Shown here in pieces: positions 39,301 to 50,980 of a stretch of 64,000 nt of DNA. Each line of letters begins with the position of its first letter. The first letter of the stretch is position 1. The notes below the pieces were generated by a model. That model was not told the origin of the DNA, searched no databases, and saw nothing but the letters and a program-made list of their open reading frames with translations. Source of the stretch: Strongylocentrotus droebachiensis (taxonomy: Eukaryota; Echinodermata; Echinoidea; Camarodonta; Strongylocentrotidae); contig JAVYIG010001612.1 in the NCBI GenBank assembly GCA_035222895.1, forward strand, positions 62,001-126,000, written 5' to 3'. Position numbers and translations under genes: made by a program.

Positions 39301-39694
39301 CACTTTTTCTCTTCTTTTTTAAATATTGCATTTTAGACACCAAGACGAAGCCGGCACCAGTACCACTCCAAAAAGGCAGCGCAACAAAGGGCGCGATACT
39401 CTTGCTTTTCTAGACAGAAAGATGGAGTTGGAGCAGGAGATGAAGAGGGAGGATTTGGAGAAGAGAAGAGAGGAACAGGAGAGACAGCGAGCTGAAGAGA
39501 TGGAGAGGAGACGAGAGGAAGAAGAAAGACGGGGAGCTGAAGAAGCAATCAGACAGCGTCGGTTTGAACTGATGCAGCAACAGATGCTGCAGCAACAGCA
39601 ACAAGCTCTTCAGCAACAACAACAACAGCAACAGCATAATCAACAAATGCAAACGATGATGATGGCCCTCATTAAATCTTTAGAAAAGCAGTAA
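36385..39694 (+). CDS. Harbinger Myb/SANT-like DNA-binding protein, 287 aa, 4 exons
   Basis: In PIF/Harbinger elements the Myb-like protein binds the element's ends and brings the transposase to the DNA and nucleus. Exons: 36385-36411, 37720-37790, 38111-38518, 39337-39694; 864 bp, phases 0, 2, 2, all with GT/AG borders. Residues about 33-100 form a trihelix/SANT-like domain (MSWDNNSVNALIGEV...RARAWQQVAEG...CRAVRDRIHVLKDK). A Glu-rich helix, a KRQR basic patch, a Glu/Arg coiled coil and a poly-Gln tail follow. No stop or frameshift was seen. The third intron has taken up a LINE tail. The start ATG is the first in the open frame; exon 1 is only 9 codons, so it is inferred from splice fit. Confidence 0.88.
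38606..39190 (-). mobile_element. 5'-truncated LINE 3' end inside the Harbinger Myb-like gene
   Basis: On the minus strand it ends in AATAAATC and (ATCAA)n, a typical CR1/L2-group tail. An A/T-rich 3' UTR lies to its right with no coding part. It is in the intron before the last exon. The right border is not resolved. Confidence 0.6.
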
Positions 39695-39806
39695 AGAACA
39701 ATATCTTTTTTTTTCATCATTCATTTCAAGTGAAATATTTTTGAGTGACCAACAGTGAACATTTTACTTTGACATAATTTTTTACCAATCTGTCTTTTCA
39801 GCTATA

Positions 39807-40688
39807 CAGTGCGTCCCAGAAAAAAACGAAACCGAGAAGTATCGATGTTTTATCATAACCTGATCACAACCATAATTAATGAATGATACATATTTGGAAA
39901 GCTTAGAGTCTCCTCTTTCAGTTGATGCTACCCACGTGATGCATATTTCACGCATGAGTGATTAAAAGCAATTTGAAGGAAGGAAACCAAAAAGAGATTT
40001 GGCGGGCGGTATCTGAATTTCAAAGAAAAATTCATATTTCTAGAAAGTTGAGTTTCTGCCCTTTCATATGATACCTCAATCAAGAAAAATGAGCCAGGAA
40101 TACCAAAGTTCTGCTTGTTTAAAGTAGCCCTTACATTTTCATAATTTTAACAAACGAATTCGTTTTCACTGGGTGCCTGTCGTAGCAAAAAGCAGATTTG
40201 ACAAAAGACTTAACTCCGTTTCGTTGACAATCAGCCATGCATGAAGACTCTCATCTACGGCTCATTGTCAACGAAACGGAGTTAAGTCTTTTTGTCAATT
40301 TTGCTTGTTGCTACTGCAGGCAGCCAGTAAAAACGAATTCGTTTAATAAAATTATGGAAATGCAAGCACTACTTTAAACAAACAGAACTTTGTCATTCCT
40401 CGCTCATTTTTCCTGATTGAGGTGTCATATGAAAGGGCAGAAACTCAACTTTCTAGAAATGTGAATTTTTCTTTGAAATTCAGATACCGCCCGCCAAATC
40501 TCTTTTTGGTTTCCTTCCTTCAAATTGCTTTTAATCACTCATGCGTGAAATATGCATCACGTGGGTAGCATCAACTGAAAGAGGAGACTCTAAGCTTTCC
40601 AAATATGTATCATTCATTAATTATAGTTGTGATTAAGTTATGATAGAACATCGATACCTCTCGGTTTCGTTTTTTCTGGGACGCACTG
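39807..40688. mobile_element. Foldback Tc1/mariner-type MITE, near-perfect 882-bp palindrome
   Basis: TA flanks on both sides. The ends are CAGTGCGTCCCAGAAAAA and its complement. The left and right halves remain complementary almost to the centre (e.g. GACTTAACTCCGTTTCGTTG on one arm), so transcripts would form a hairpin of over 400 bp. It lies 110 bases after the stop of the Harbinger Myb-like gene. Confidence 0.92.
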
Positions 40689-40925
40689 TATAGTACTATT
40701 TTAACGCCTGCAGGACTTCAACTATTGACTTTGGCAGTTTTGCTAAGTCTGTGTGTATTAAGTTATATGGTCTTCCTAAGAGTTACCCATCTGCCATTAT
40801 GATATGTATATGCCAAAGATACATTGTGTTAACTTGTATATATATGCAATTCAACAACATCTTGCCTTTTTTTATGTGTGCGACTTCCTTTTTCCTCCTT
40901 AGTTTCAATGTACTTGGTGCTATCA

Positions 40926-41213
40926 CATCCTTTCAATGGCCTCTCGAATGCCCAGCTCCTCCTCTGTCTCCTCTACTGCAATGCCACTTGCTGCCTTCTC
41001 TGCATTGTTCTTGGCCTTAACCTGGTCCTTTAAAATGTGGATCCTGTCCCTCACTGCCCTGCAGTCGACCTTGTATCCCTTCCTTATCATCCCCTCTGCC
41101 ACCTGTTGCCATGCTCTGGCCCGATCGCTCGTCGGTTGGCTAGGACCATCTCCCCTATTAATGTGTTGATGCTATTGTTGTCCCAGGACATGCTGCAGTA
41201 GAAGAAATGAAAT
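40926..41213 (-). pseudogene. Inverted partial copy of the Harbinger Myb-like exon 3
   Basis: The complement matches 38090-38395, including intron sequence and the acceptor CTGCAG before CATGTCCTGG, so it is a DNA-level copy. About 22 bases are missing near ANPFQF and there are scattered substitutions. It may be a remnant of a second Harbinger copy or a local inverted duplication. Confidence 0.85.
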
Positions 41214-44200
41214 CAAGATATTTCTCCTTGGTCTTTAGTAGGTGACTTTGACCATGTTTACTTGTGTAGTGCATATGTTATGTTTTCACAATGCCAACTT
41301 GTGTTAATTTGATGAAGGTGTTGTGGCAAGTATGTCGTTGAACTTGATACGTTTACATGTGTAGCCTTCAGAGTAACTTGTTAACATAGTTTTGTTTAAG
41401 TAGCTACGCGAAGAAAATCTCATTTTGGAAATTATGCATCACTAGAGAGCTAGCGGATTATATATCATTATTAGACAAGTTGAGATCCAAGTAAACCAGA
41501 TCTTACAGAAATCATCTCAGGATCAATACTAATTAATATTATTTTCACAGGTACTTCAAATTCTTCAATAGATCTTTGGTGTATTGTACATGTGTTTTCA
41601 TAATGTAACTGGTACATGTAAGATGTAACTTATCAGTTGAAAGTTCCGGTTTTCACCTAATTTCATGTTTGAGTTTGAGTTTGAGTTTGAGTTTGAGTTT
41701 GAGTTTATTATTTAGAAATATTCCTTACTTAATATAGAATCTACATGGAAGTCAAATGTGTGTCGACTTCCGTATCAATACCAAACATACAGTAAATGTA
41801 TCTAACTTTATGGGTAATTTCATTTAAATGAAATAGGTGATATAGGCTAGAGTGGATTCGTGGATTGCACTGTAGTTTTATTATTACTTCATATTTTCTA
41901 CTCATTGATGTATTCAGTACCAATCGTAACACAGGTTAATAAAGCTAATGGTGCATATTTTGATAACAAATCTTTTACACAAGTTCTATTGAAATAGGTG
42001 ATACAGGGTGGAATAGATTACTATTAATACAATTAGTAGTTTGTGTCTACTCATTGTTGTTTACCCTTTCTTTATAATGTGATCTTTTTAATGCAGAGTT
42101 TGATTATTGAGCACATTAAGTGACACAGGTAAATCATATCAGGCTAATAGTGGAAAGAAAGTGGCATTTTATGTAGTTGTGGTATTTTATTTATTATGTA
42201 TATATTATGTATATACTTAAATATATTTATATATATATGTGTGTTCATTTTATTGAGAAATAAAAATTTAAAAGTACTTGATTTTAATTTGTTTTCTTAT
42301 CACAGGTGTTTGTATGTTTTCAAAAAATCTTAACTTGTTTGAACGCAGGTTGTCGATAAAGAAAATGATCTAAATACAATGTTAGTTGCAGCAGTCCAAG
42401 CTAATGAAGCTGGACAAATTGAAGGCGAGGAGGGGGTGGGGTCGTCCCACCAAAGGGGGCTTATTTTTCTTTCAAAAATGTTCACGTTTGTACCTTGATC
42501 GTGGCATTTATGCTTAATAATTTCAAGAGTATGAGTAATGTGGTACAGTGTGTGTGTCTAATTATGTGTATGTGTTGGGGGAGAGAGAATGGATGACTAG
42601 TCTCTGCCCAACCCTTTGGATTTGCAAATGATATGTGCAAACAATATGAATTTTCAAATTAAAGTACCGAATATCTATACCAGAACTGGATAGAAAAAAT
42701 ACACTTACAGAACTGTACATAAATACAGTTACACACTCCACAACACACCACATTCTTTCATCTTTCAGTACTGTTTCTTTCTTCTCTTTTCTCTCCTTTT
42801 TTTCTTCTTTCTTTCCTTTCTTTTTCTTTCTTTTCTTTTCCTTTTCTCTTTATCTTTTCTTTCCCTTTCCCTCTCCTTTTTTCACTCCCCCTGTTCTTTT
42901 TTGGGTAAAAGAAAATGTGTTTTTGTAGCCATTAATATCAGTTTAAGTAAATTTATTTTATAATATCAACACTTATAGTTGGTTTATTTTCATAGATGTA
43001 AAAATCTAATTAAATGACATACAGACTTTCATAACTTTGGTGGTACCATCTGGCAATACAAGAAATATAGCTTGAATTTAGACTGGTTTATACAAAAACT
43101 GGCACAAAGTGATAAATTCACACACATATGATACATAAATACAAAGAAAAAACTACTTTTCCCTATTACCTCAAGAACATGTCCATCTGTGTCATAAGAT
43201 GCTATTGAATGTATTCTACTGGTATTAGACAAATTATTTTTTGAGTTGTTCATCCAACTGACTCCAGCAAAACCTCATTTGAACAAGATCAGATAAGGTT
43301 CTGGTTACAAAGTGATTGCTGATCTCATACCTATTTTTCTTTTCTTTCTCCCACCCTGATATAAGAAGGTTTTGTTGTACTCAACAAATCAACATCCAGT
43401 GCATATTTTCCATGAACACTGGCAGATAAGATGATCAATTTGCAGTTGTTGCTTGTATTCCTGTATCTGACTGACACAGCAATGACCAATTCACAGCTTG
43501 AGTGCTCCACACTGTCTTTTTTGTTATTGTTAGCTCTTTGAGCGATTCAAATCACCACTTAATAGTTTATCCTTTCACAAAAGAATAATTAACTATAACC
43601 AGAATAGAAATAAAGTAAAAAAAAACATTAAAAGAATTATTTTGTATTGAACATTTTGTCCATTTTGGTTAATAATTCAAATAAATTATCTTGCTTTAGT
43701 CTTTTGAAAAAATCTTTCTTCTCGTTTGAGAATCAATTTTTCATATTTATACATTTTATATTTTCACTTGCCCGATGTGAAATTTTACATCCTTATAAGC
43801 CAACATTAAAATGGTAACAGTGATGCTTGCTTGTCAAATCCTATTGAATAATACTGACTGGACATCAAAGAAAAATATTTGTCACAAACATGGCCAGTGA
43901 CATGGAACAATTAAATAAAGGTTACAAAGAGGTGATTAGAGTTTATTCAATGTACTGTAAGCAGTACACAGACCTGCACATCATATGCTGAATCATCATT
44001 AATGTGGGGGGTCCTATTAAAAGAACAGGTAATTTGAGAATAATGAAAGACTTCTTTCAACATTTCTGGTATTATACAAATAGTGAATGGCCATGAGAGC
44101 AACGGTACAAGATTTTATTAAGAGACGCTCTATCCAAAGAGGTGCATCCAAGTTGAATGGAGCATCTCTACGTGCATGTTCTGTAATATTAACATGACTT

Positions 44201-44459
44201 ATTCACATAATTGCGACTTAATCAATATTTTCCTATTAACATTACTGTTTACTAGGTTAATGATATATGTTTGTTTTGCAAATGAGTATTATTTTTTTTA
44301 ACTGTTTTGTATAAACGTTATAAACGATGTAAATATGTTCATGTTTATTCAGGGCCCCATGGAAGACCACTACTTGTTGGTGAATGGGCTACCCTGTCAA
44401 AAGATTAGAAATAAATAAATAAATAAATAAATTCATAACAGAAATTGTTTCGATCAAAG
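41214..44459. other. Harbinger interior between the two genes
   Basis: No coding region was recognised. It contains (GAGTTT)n at 41666-41706 (a possible minus-strand LINE tail), a diverged tandem pair at about 41830-41993 and 41994-42160 (both with GAAATAGGTGATA), and a TTTC-rich stretch at 42770-42870. Part may be transposase 3' UTR. Confidence 0.5.
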
Positions 44460-46442
44460 TTATTGAAAATACTCGTCCAGTGATGGAGGCTGCAGTTCAA
44501 AGTAGGAGGATGTATTGTTACCATAAATACATGTGTGGGCATTTGTCAGAATGGCCGACACCATGTACATCTTTGCACAAGAACTTAGCAGGATCTTTTG
44601 ACTTTTTTTGAAGTCCGTGTATTTGAAGAAGTTTATTACATCCCCAAAGGACCACTCCACAGTAATTCTGACTTTGGACATAGCTCTGTTGAATGCTGCC
44701 TGTTCCGGTGTGATGTTTGCAGTAGGAAATGGGGCCTGCAGCTGGGGTCTGACGGGATAAGCAGGGTCCCCGTAGATGCACAACAAGTTACCCTCTGCAT
44801 CATGGGATCCGCCTTCAAGCATGGTTAGAAGACCTGACTCCCGTAGAAGGTAGGCGTCATGTCGTCGTCCTTCCACAGGTCCGTAAAGGTTGGCTATCAT
44901 TCCATTTGGAGAAGTGACGGACTGGTACTTAAGACTATGTACACGCTTGTGGCCATTGTAAGCCACCCGTTGGTGTTCCCCAGGTCGGCATATCGGACGA
45001 ACGGTCCCATCTATGAACCCCCAACAGTTGTTTAGTGGTGCCCCTTTCTGGTGAATGACATCAGCGTAAATTCTCAGCTGCTGAGGGGCCAACCAATGCT
45101 GCTCCAATGTTGTCAGTCTGTGCTTGTGGGCATCAAAGATGAAGTTAGTCACCCAGTTGAAGGCTAAACAGAGCTGGGGCACTGGTCGTCGATAGTCTTT
45201 AACTAAATCTCCATATCGGCATGGATAGGCATAGCGTTGCAGACCTAAGCAGAGAGCCTCCAATCCATCCATTCTTGACCTGTTTGGCAAGGTGATTCTG
45301 TCTGGAACGCCTAAAGCATGTTTGAGCCGAAATATATCATCCTTTTTGAATCTGTTAAAAAAAACAAGAAATAAATCAGAACATTAATCAGTTTGAATTT
45401 AACATTTTTCTTTAGCTTAAGTGTTTGACAAACAGTGGTGCATATTATAGCAAAGGATATCATGCAAAGTGACTTAGCCGATTTGACAAACGTACCCCAA
45501 AATTGGCCTCCCTAAACTACTGTCGGGCCGACCTGACCAGAGTCGACTTGAAAATATATAGGCCTTACTCTGCTGTACGTGTAAATGACCTCTAGCACTA
45601 CAATACGTAGAGTCTATAGAGTCTACGTGTTAATAGGCAGCATTTGCACACATGAATAGTCAATAGACTCATTATACACAAATGCACACAATCATGCCGA
45701 TGTGGCTGATGTGGCTGATCGGCGAGTATGACAGTAAATTATTTTGTCTAACATCAGTGAGCTGAACAAAAATTGCATTTTAATACTGCTACTACTGTGC
45801 TAGATCTATAGACCTAGACCGAATTGTCTGTCTCTTTCATTCGTTAGCCTCTGATTTAGGAGCCGACCTTACCCAAATCAGAGGCTAACGAACGAGAGAG
45901 ACAGAAAATTCGGTCTAGATCTAGACCTAGCTATAAATAATGGTGTCATCAAATTCAAATGTCAATTTTGTGTGCAATCAGTTGAGTTTTGTCCTTAGGC
46001 CTAGATCTAGACTCTAACTGTTACGCTATAGGTCTATTGAAATGTTGAGAATCAATAGCACAACTTTCAATACACAGCCAGGCCAAGATAGTAATGCAGC
46101 TATAGATCTAGATCTAGTCTAGTCTAGACCTAGGCCCCATATATTGAATACAAATTTTGAATAAAAATGTTATAGATCTACTAGACTCTAGATTCTAGGT
46201 TTAACTTAGTATTAATAATTAATAGACAATAGGGTAGGCCCTAACTTTTAGAGTTCTAACCTGAAATAGCTTCTACACTCATCATCGTTGAAATCGTCTA
46301 ACTCAAAGTGACCACCATCATGTTGGAAGTCAAGGTTGTTAGATGTGTTGATATCCATAAGAAGAATGAACTCTACATCATCTATAACGTCGAAAGCGTA
46401 GGCTGCCATAACTGCATCTTGCACTCGATGCAAATTCGCCAT
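44460..46442 (-). CDS. PIF/Harbinger transposase (DDE_Tnp_4, HARBI1-like), 357 aa, 2 exons
   Basis: It cuts and joins DNA with an RNase H-like fold and three acidic residues. Exon 1 is 46442-46261 and exon 2 is 45351-44460 on the minus strand; 1,074 bp including stop, phase 2 at the junction (SYF-R-FKKDD). Catalytic residues are visible in WGFIDGT (first Asp), YGDPAYP (second Asp) and VEWSFG (Glu). The family's N-terminal F+..D+..L motif is present (FKKDDIFRLKHALG). I took the start at MANLHRVQD. An upstream in-frame ATG at 46520 would add 26 residues. No internal stop or frameshift was seen, so the gene looks whole. Confidence 0.93.
45815..45917. repeat. 43-bp hairpin in the transposase intron
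   Basis: 45815-45857 and 45875-45917 are inverted repeats (TAGACCGAATT.GTCTGTCTC on the left) with few mismatches and a 17-base loop. CTAGATCTAGAC-type short palindromes cluster from here to 46260. Confidence 0.8.
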
Positions 46443-46529
46443 GTTTGAGGGAGAGCTAGAGCCTAGAGGGATATTCCCAAGCGTGATGACGTCAGCTACT
46501 CTGTAATTATACGTCCGCATTCACCGAAG

Positions 46530-47187
46530 AGCGAAACCGCCTATTGTAACCAGAGCGGTCTGTGTGCGCGGCCGTAAACCTGAGTGCTCTGCTTCCGCGA
46601 AGGTTCCTTAATGTTGGTGAGCGAAAACTCGCTATTACCGTGTATACACCGGGGAGGAATCTGGGGTGATCCTTGGCGTACCTGCATATCCGGGGAAAAA
46701 AATTAAGCTTGCTTAATTTTTCATCCCGGAGTTCACGGATGAAAAACAATCAGTCCTCTTCCCTGTAGGCACCGTGTACCTCCGTGTACCTCCGTGTAGC
46801 CGCCGAATACATCCGGGACAGTCCGTGTAGACACCGGGAGGTCCGTATTAACACCGGTTTCATCCGGTTTTGAAATTCCGTAAATTTTGCCGAGAAGGTA
46901 AATGATCAAATGAGGGCCTACAAGCTCAAGTCACCCGTCAACATTCCGGAGATATCCCAATAGACAACGTACACCTCCGTGTAAGGACCGTAAAAGTACC
47001 CAGTAGCCTCCGTGCTCTTCCTTGAAATCCGTGTTAGCTCCGTATGCGTTTCCGGCGTGGTCCGCGTTGCTACCTTGTCTGTCCGTGTAGACACCGTACT
47101 TGCCCGTGTATACACCCAGTTCGGAACGTATCCACACCGGCATCGAGAAGAAATCGTGGTGTCGCACGCCGGAACACTCCGGATTAA
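46530..47187. promoter_or_regulatory. Harbinger right subterminal array of CCGTGTA motifs
   Basis: At least eight CCGTGTA motifs (often TCCGTGTAGACACCG or CCGTGTACCT) lie on + between about 46635 and 47120, mixed with CCGGGA/TCCGG variants. The left end has only about one. Such arrays are plausible binding sites for the element's Myb-like protein, and the region must also hold the transposase promoter. Confidence 0.6.
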
Positions 47188-47234
47188 GATCCGGGATGAT
47201 CCGTGATGCGATCCGTGAAAGTGTAAAAGGGCCT
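47188..47234. repeat. Harbinger right terminal inverted repeat
   Basis: Complement of 36030-36076, ending AAGTGTAAAAGGGCCT, followed by the TTA target duplication. Confidence 0.95.
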
Positions 47235-47237
47235 TTA

Positions 47238-47342
47238 GGCGACTATTGCTATGTTGGGCAAGCACAAAACAAAAGAATATACGCCATGTTGTGACCCAGT
47301 GAAACCAAGTTGATCAAACGCTATGTATAGATGGCTCTGATC
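47238..47342. repeat. Right remainder of the 207-bp unit split by Harbinger
   Basis: GGCGACTATTGCTATGTTGG and what follows continue the unit interrupted at 36026, down to AGATGGCTCTGATC. Confidence 0.93.
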
Positions 47343-50300
47343 TTTAGTAGTGTCGGTACAAAACACAGCCTTTAAGTATTATTTACACCTGTACAAAGAA
47401 ATATATATTTTTGACATATTTTAAATGTAGCTAGTCTTGTTTGCAGACGTGTGCAAACTCCATGGAATTCGGTAGGTGTTGAAAATTATCTTTACAGATA
47501 TCATATCTAAGCTTTTACAGTCATAGTTTGTTAAACTTATTTGTAAGAAGTGATTATCTATAGCGCTGTTTTCATATTGTTTTCATATCGACAGATATAA
47601 TGTCCGTATTGATGTTTGATTACGCAAGAATATAGTTAAATTCTTGAAATAAATATCTAGGATTGAACAATTAAAATATATTCGTTAAAACCCATTTTCC
47701 TTGTTCGTTCTTTTTTCTTCATTTGGTGGGGCGGGGGAGGGGGGTTCCTAACAATTTACCTCCTCTCTATATTACTAGATTTATTGAACTTCAGGGTTTT
47801 TAGATCTGCAAAAGGGACAAACCATCTTCAAAGACCCATGAAATGCTATTTTTTGTTGTCCTGGGAAACGGGAGGTACTAGAGCCCAAACTGACATTTCC
47901 CTTGATATTTGGTTAACGAGGGGAAGGGATTCCATGAAATTTCATAACACAAATAATGTGCACAAAACAGCTTGTTCCATCGTGGACACACACACGTACA
48001 CACACCTTCTGGGGGACCGCCAAGAGGCCCTTACTGTCAGGGCCCGTGCTACGTCGAGGCTCCGAGGCTCGAGCCCCCCCCCCCCACACACACACACACA
48101 ACATTTGTTTTAAATGCCTAAAACCCCTGAGCTTCCGGGGGCTCCGCCCCGTCGACCCCAGCCAAGAATTTGCCCCTCGACCCCACACCAATTAGTGATC
48201 TGCTGGTGTCGCAAATATGGTATAAAAATATGCTCATCTGACGACAATTAAATGTCTAATGCCCCTAGAGCCCACGCCAACTTACGCTCTGCTCTACTTG
48301 ATCGTACACATTATGTTTCCGAAATGGCTTGATTGATAAAATGTTTTTCTAGAAATCCATAACAATGAATTCCATAACATTTTCAGTACTTTCCTTAAAA
48401 TAATTAAATATTCCATTCTCATTCACTAATTTAATTCAATTCATCATCGCTCATAAAAATGTAACAAGTCACAAAATAAATAGAAAATGTGTAGATATCA
48501 TTGCGAACAATTTATTGAAATTATCAAAATAATACACAGAAGCTGCTATGTAATATAAATAGCATAATATAAGTGATTGCTGGAGTATGAGTACTGAACA
48601 AAATGCATAGATGTGACAGCAGAAAATCGATTGAAATTATAAAAAGAAACGGATACTCTCATTAATAGTAAATACAAATAGCATAAGTGATTGAAGAATT
48701 ATGAGTACTGAACATCGTACATTAAATTATAACAATTATATCATTTCAGTACGAGTAAAGATTAAAAGCCTTCATTGTGCCAATCATTAGTATGACCATA
48801 GTATCAATGAGGTAGGGCTTTTCCAGTAACAAATGACGTAGCTATATACCAAACCAAAAAACAACAAGTAAGACAAAACTAAGAAAGCAAAGAAAACATA
48901 AGACAAAAACCAGCTCACGAGGTAATTATTATGAGGTATTTGCGAATGATTTTACACAGTAGCCCCTACAATTTGAACAATGTTTTCTTATTTCTTGTCA
49001 TGTACATGTAATACTATGATTTAATTCGAACGTTTATAACTTCTCATAACTTTATTGATCAGTTTCTATTACTTTTTAGTTTGATCTTTAACGTTCTGAG
49101 AACATCTTATAAACTTGTTTATATCAAGAATAAACCATATTGTCACAATAACTTCATGAAATGATGTATCAAAAAATATTCCAACTTTATGGGCAAAAGT
49201 GTAAAATGAGATTTTTTTAAAATCACCTATTAATAATAATGTGTGTTTAGCTACAATGTAAAACTCAATCCCCCGCCCCCCCCCCCCCTAAAAAAATACG
49301 AGCACGTACAGGTGCGCCGACTACTCTCATCACTAATCACCTTTGTGTTTATAGAATGGATATTTTAACTTGCAATACTATATATAGGCCTATATTGTTA
49401 TTTGAGCCACATATTTTTCATTTTAGTAGAGCGACATCTAGCCACTAGCCACTGAAATACAGAGTACACTACCTCTTTTTTGCTGTTGGTACATTTTGGG
49501 GATATAGAATATAATAGTGCAAATTGTGAAACAACGGCCTAGAAGGCATTTCTTTTTTCTTTTTTAATGAAAATCTTGGGAATAACGTTGCAGCGTTTAT
49601 TTCTAATAAATGCATTTTCTTTAGCAATTTAATTGTAATATAAATATTGATGAATCTTGTCCAATGGGGGGGGGGGGGGGGGTATATATAAACCATAATC
49701 ATAAATATGGTGACCTGTACTTCAAAATCCATATTCACACTTTCAAAAATGTCCACGGTATTGAATGAACACAAACAAACCAGTAGCTAAATATGATTAA
49801 AAATTAATGCACTTTCTGTTGTAAATATAAAACTTGCTCTATACCCTCTATATACAAATTAAAAACATAAATATTGTGACTTAAAAAGTGTCCACGTTAT
49901 TAAACGGAAAACAAAATTCAGTTGCTAAATATGATAACACTTTTTGGTTGTAAATATAAGACCTACTCTCTAAGAGGTGACGTGTGACTGTATATGTTAG
50001 AATAACACTAAATATATTGACATGACACATGATTAAATATTTGTGCGGTACAGTGATAAATGCACTTTCTTTTGGTACTGATATTTTAGACGATTTATTG
50101 TGCGAATGGTCCTTATATAGTGAATAACAGGAATAACAGTTGTGTTTAAATTTCATTGATTTTGTTCCAAATTAATGCCTCAAGTAAGGGGAACATAGGA
50201 ACCTTTGTGACCAAGACGGGGGAGGCAACGCCCCCTTCCCCTTCCGATGAAGTAGAAGATTTTTCAATTTTTCATTATAAAAACATACTAGCAACGACAT

Positions 50301-50448
50301 CGACAAATACATTTCTTAATCATTCTTGTTGCATAGGACGAAGCAAGAACATTGGCATTTTGTAGAACATGTAAGAGTACAATTTTAATCACACACGCAA
50401 ATTCAATTCTGATCCTTATATTACGTCCACAGGCTTTTACTTGCCACT
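47343..50448. other. Gene-poor stretch with decayed repeats
   Basis: No gene recognised. 48037-48190 looks like a decayed MITE (CCGTGCTACGTCGAGGCT, a poly-C tract, a GGGGC-TCC-GCCCC hairpin). 48506-48609 and 48629-48720 are a tandem pair (ATAAGTGATTG, ATGAGTACTGAACA). 49750-49830 and 49905-49980 are another (GCTAAATATGAT). Poly-C at 49270 and poly-G at 49669. Confidence 0.45.
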
Positions 50449-50452
50449 TTAA

Positions 50453-50976
50453 AGGTACTATGTCCCTTTTGCAGGCCAAAAAAAATGAAAAGGTTAAATT
50501 CCAATGGCATTTGAAAGATAATTCTAATTTAGAACTCCCCTTAAAATAATGGGGCTTGAAAATGTCTTTAAGTTGGAAAATAACGACTATTAGTTGTCAA
50601 ATCGACTTCGGAGCTATAGAGCCAATAAGTAATAGTCTTGATTGTACCGCATGGTCGTACGTTTTATGTTGCGCAAAGATTCAATCAGTTTAATTTTGGC
50701 CATTACAAGAAGTGGGTTATTGTAGTAGACAAATCCTTTACAGCTCATTTTATGTATGTTATTACCAAAGAAGAAGAAAAAGCCAGTCAGTCACTTAATA
50801 CTGACATGATAGTGTCTGACAGTGAAGTCTAGCAAGTAAACGGGTTTTCTTGCATAATTTGAATATTCGGACACTGCTAACGTTTAACTTTCACAGATAG
50901 GATATACATGACATATTCATAATTCCTGCAAAGTTCTACATAATTTGAGGTTGGCTGCAAAAGGGACATAGTATCT
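50453..50976. mobile_element. TTAA MITE, family D
   Basis: TTAA at 50449-50452 and 50977-50980. The ends are AGGTACTATGTCCCTTTTGC and GCAAAAGGGACATAGTATCT. A fragment of its right end recurs at 25695-25745. Confidence 0.85.
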
Positions 50977-50980
50977 TTAA

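Larger units (their letters stand above)
36030..47234. mobile_element. Complete-looking PIF/Harbinger DNA transposon, 11.2 kb
   Basis: Both termini carry the same 47-bp inverted repeat, perfect by eye (outer AGGCCCTTTTACACTTTCAC). TTA occurs at 36027-36029 and 47235-47237 as target duplication, as usual for this superfamily (TWA). It holds the two genes of an autonomous Harbinger: a Myb/SANT-like gene on + and a DDE transposase on -, tail to tail. It also carries a LINE tail, an 882-bp foldback element and an inverted partial copy of its own Myb-like exon. It split one unit of a 207-bp tandem array. Confidence 0.95.

Noticed and set aside
40751-41169. Frames of 77-89 codons
   Set aside because: They run antisense across the inverted partial copy of the Harbinger Myb-like exon.
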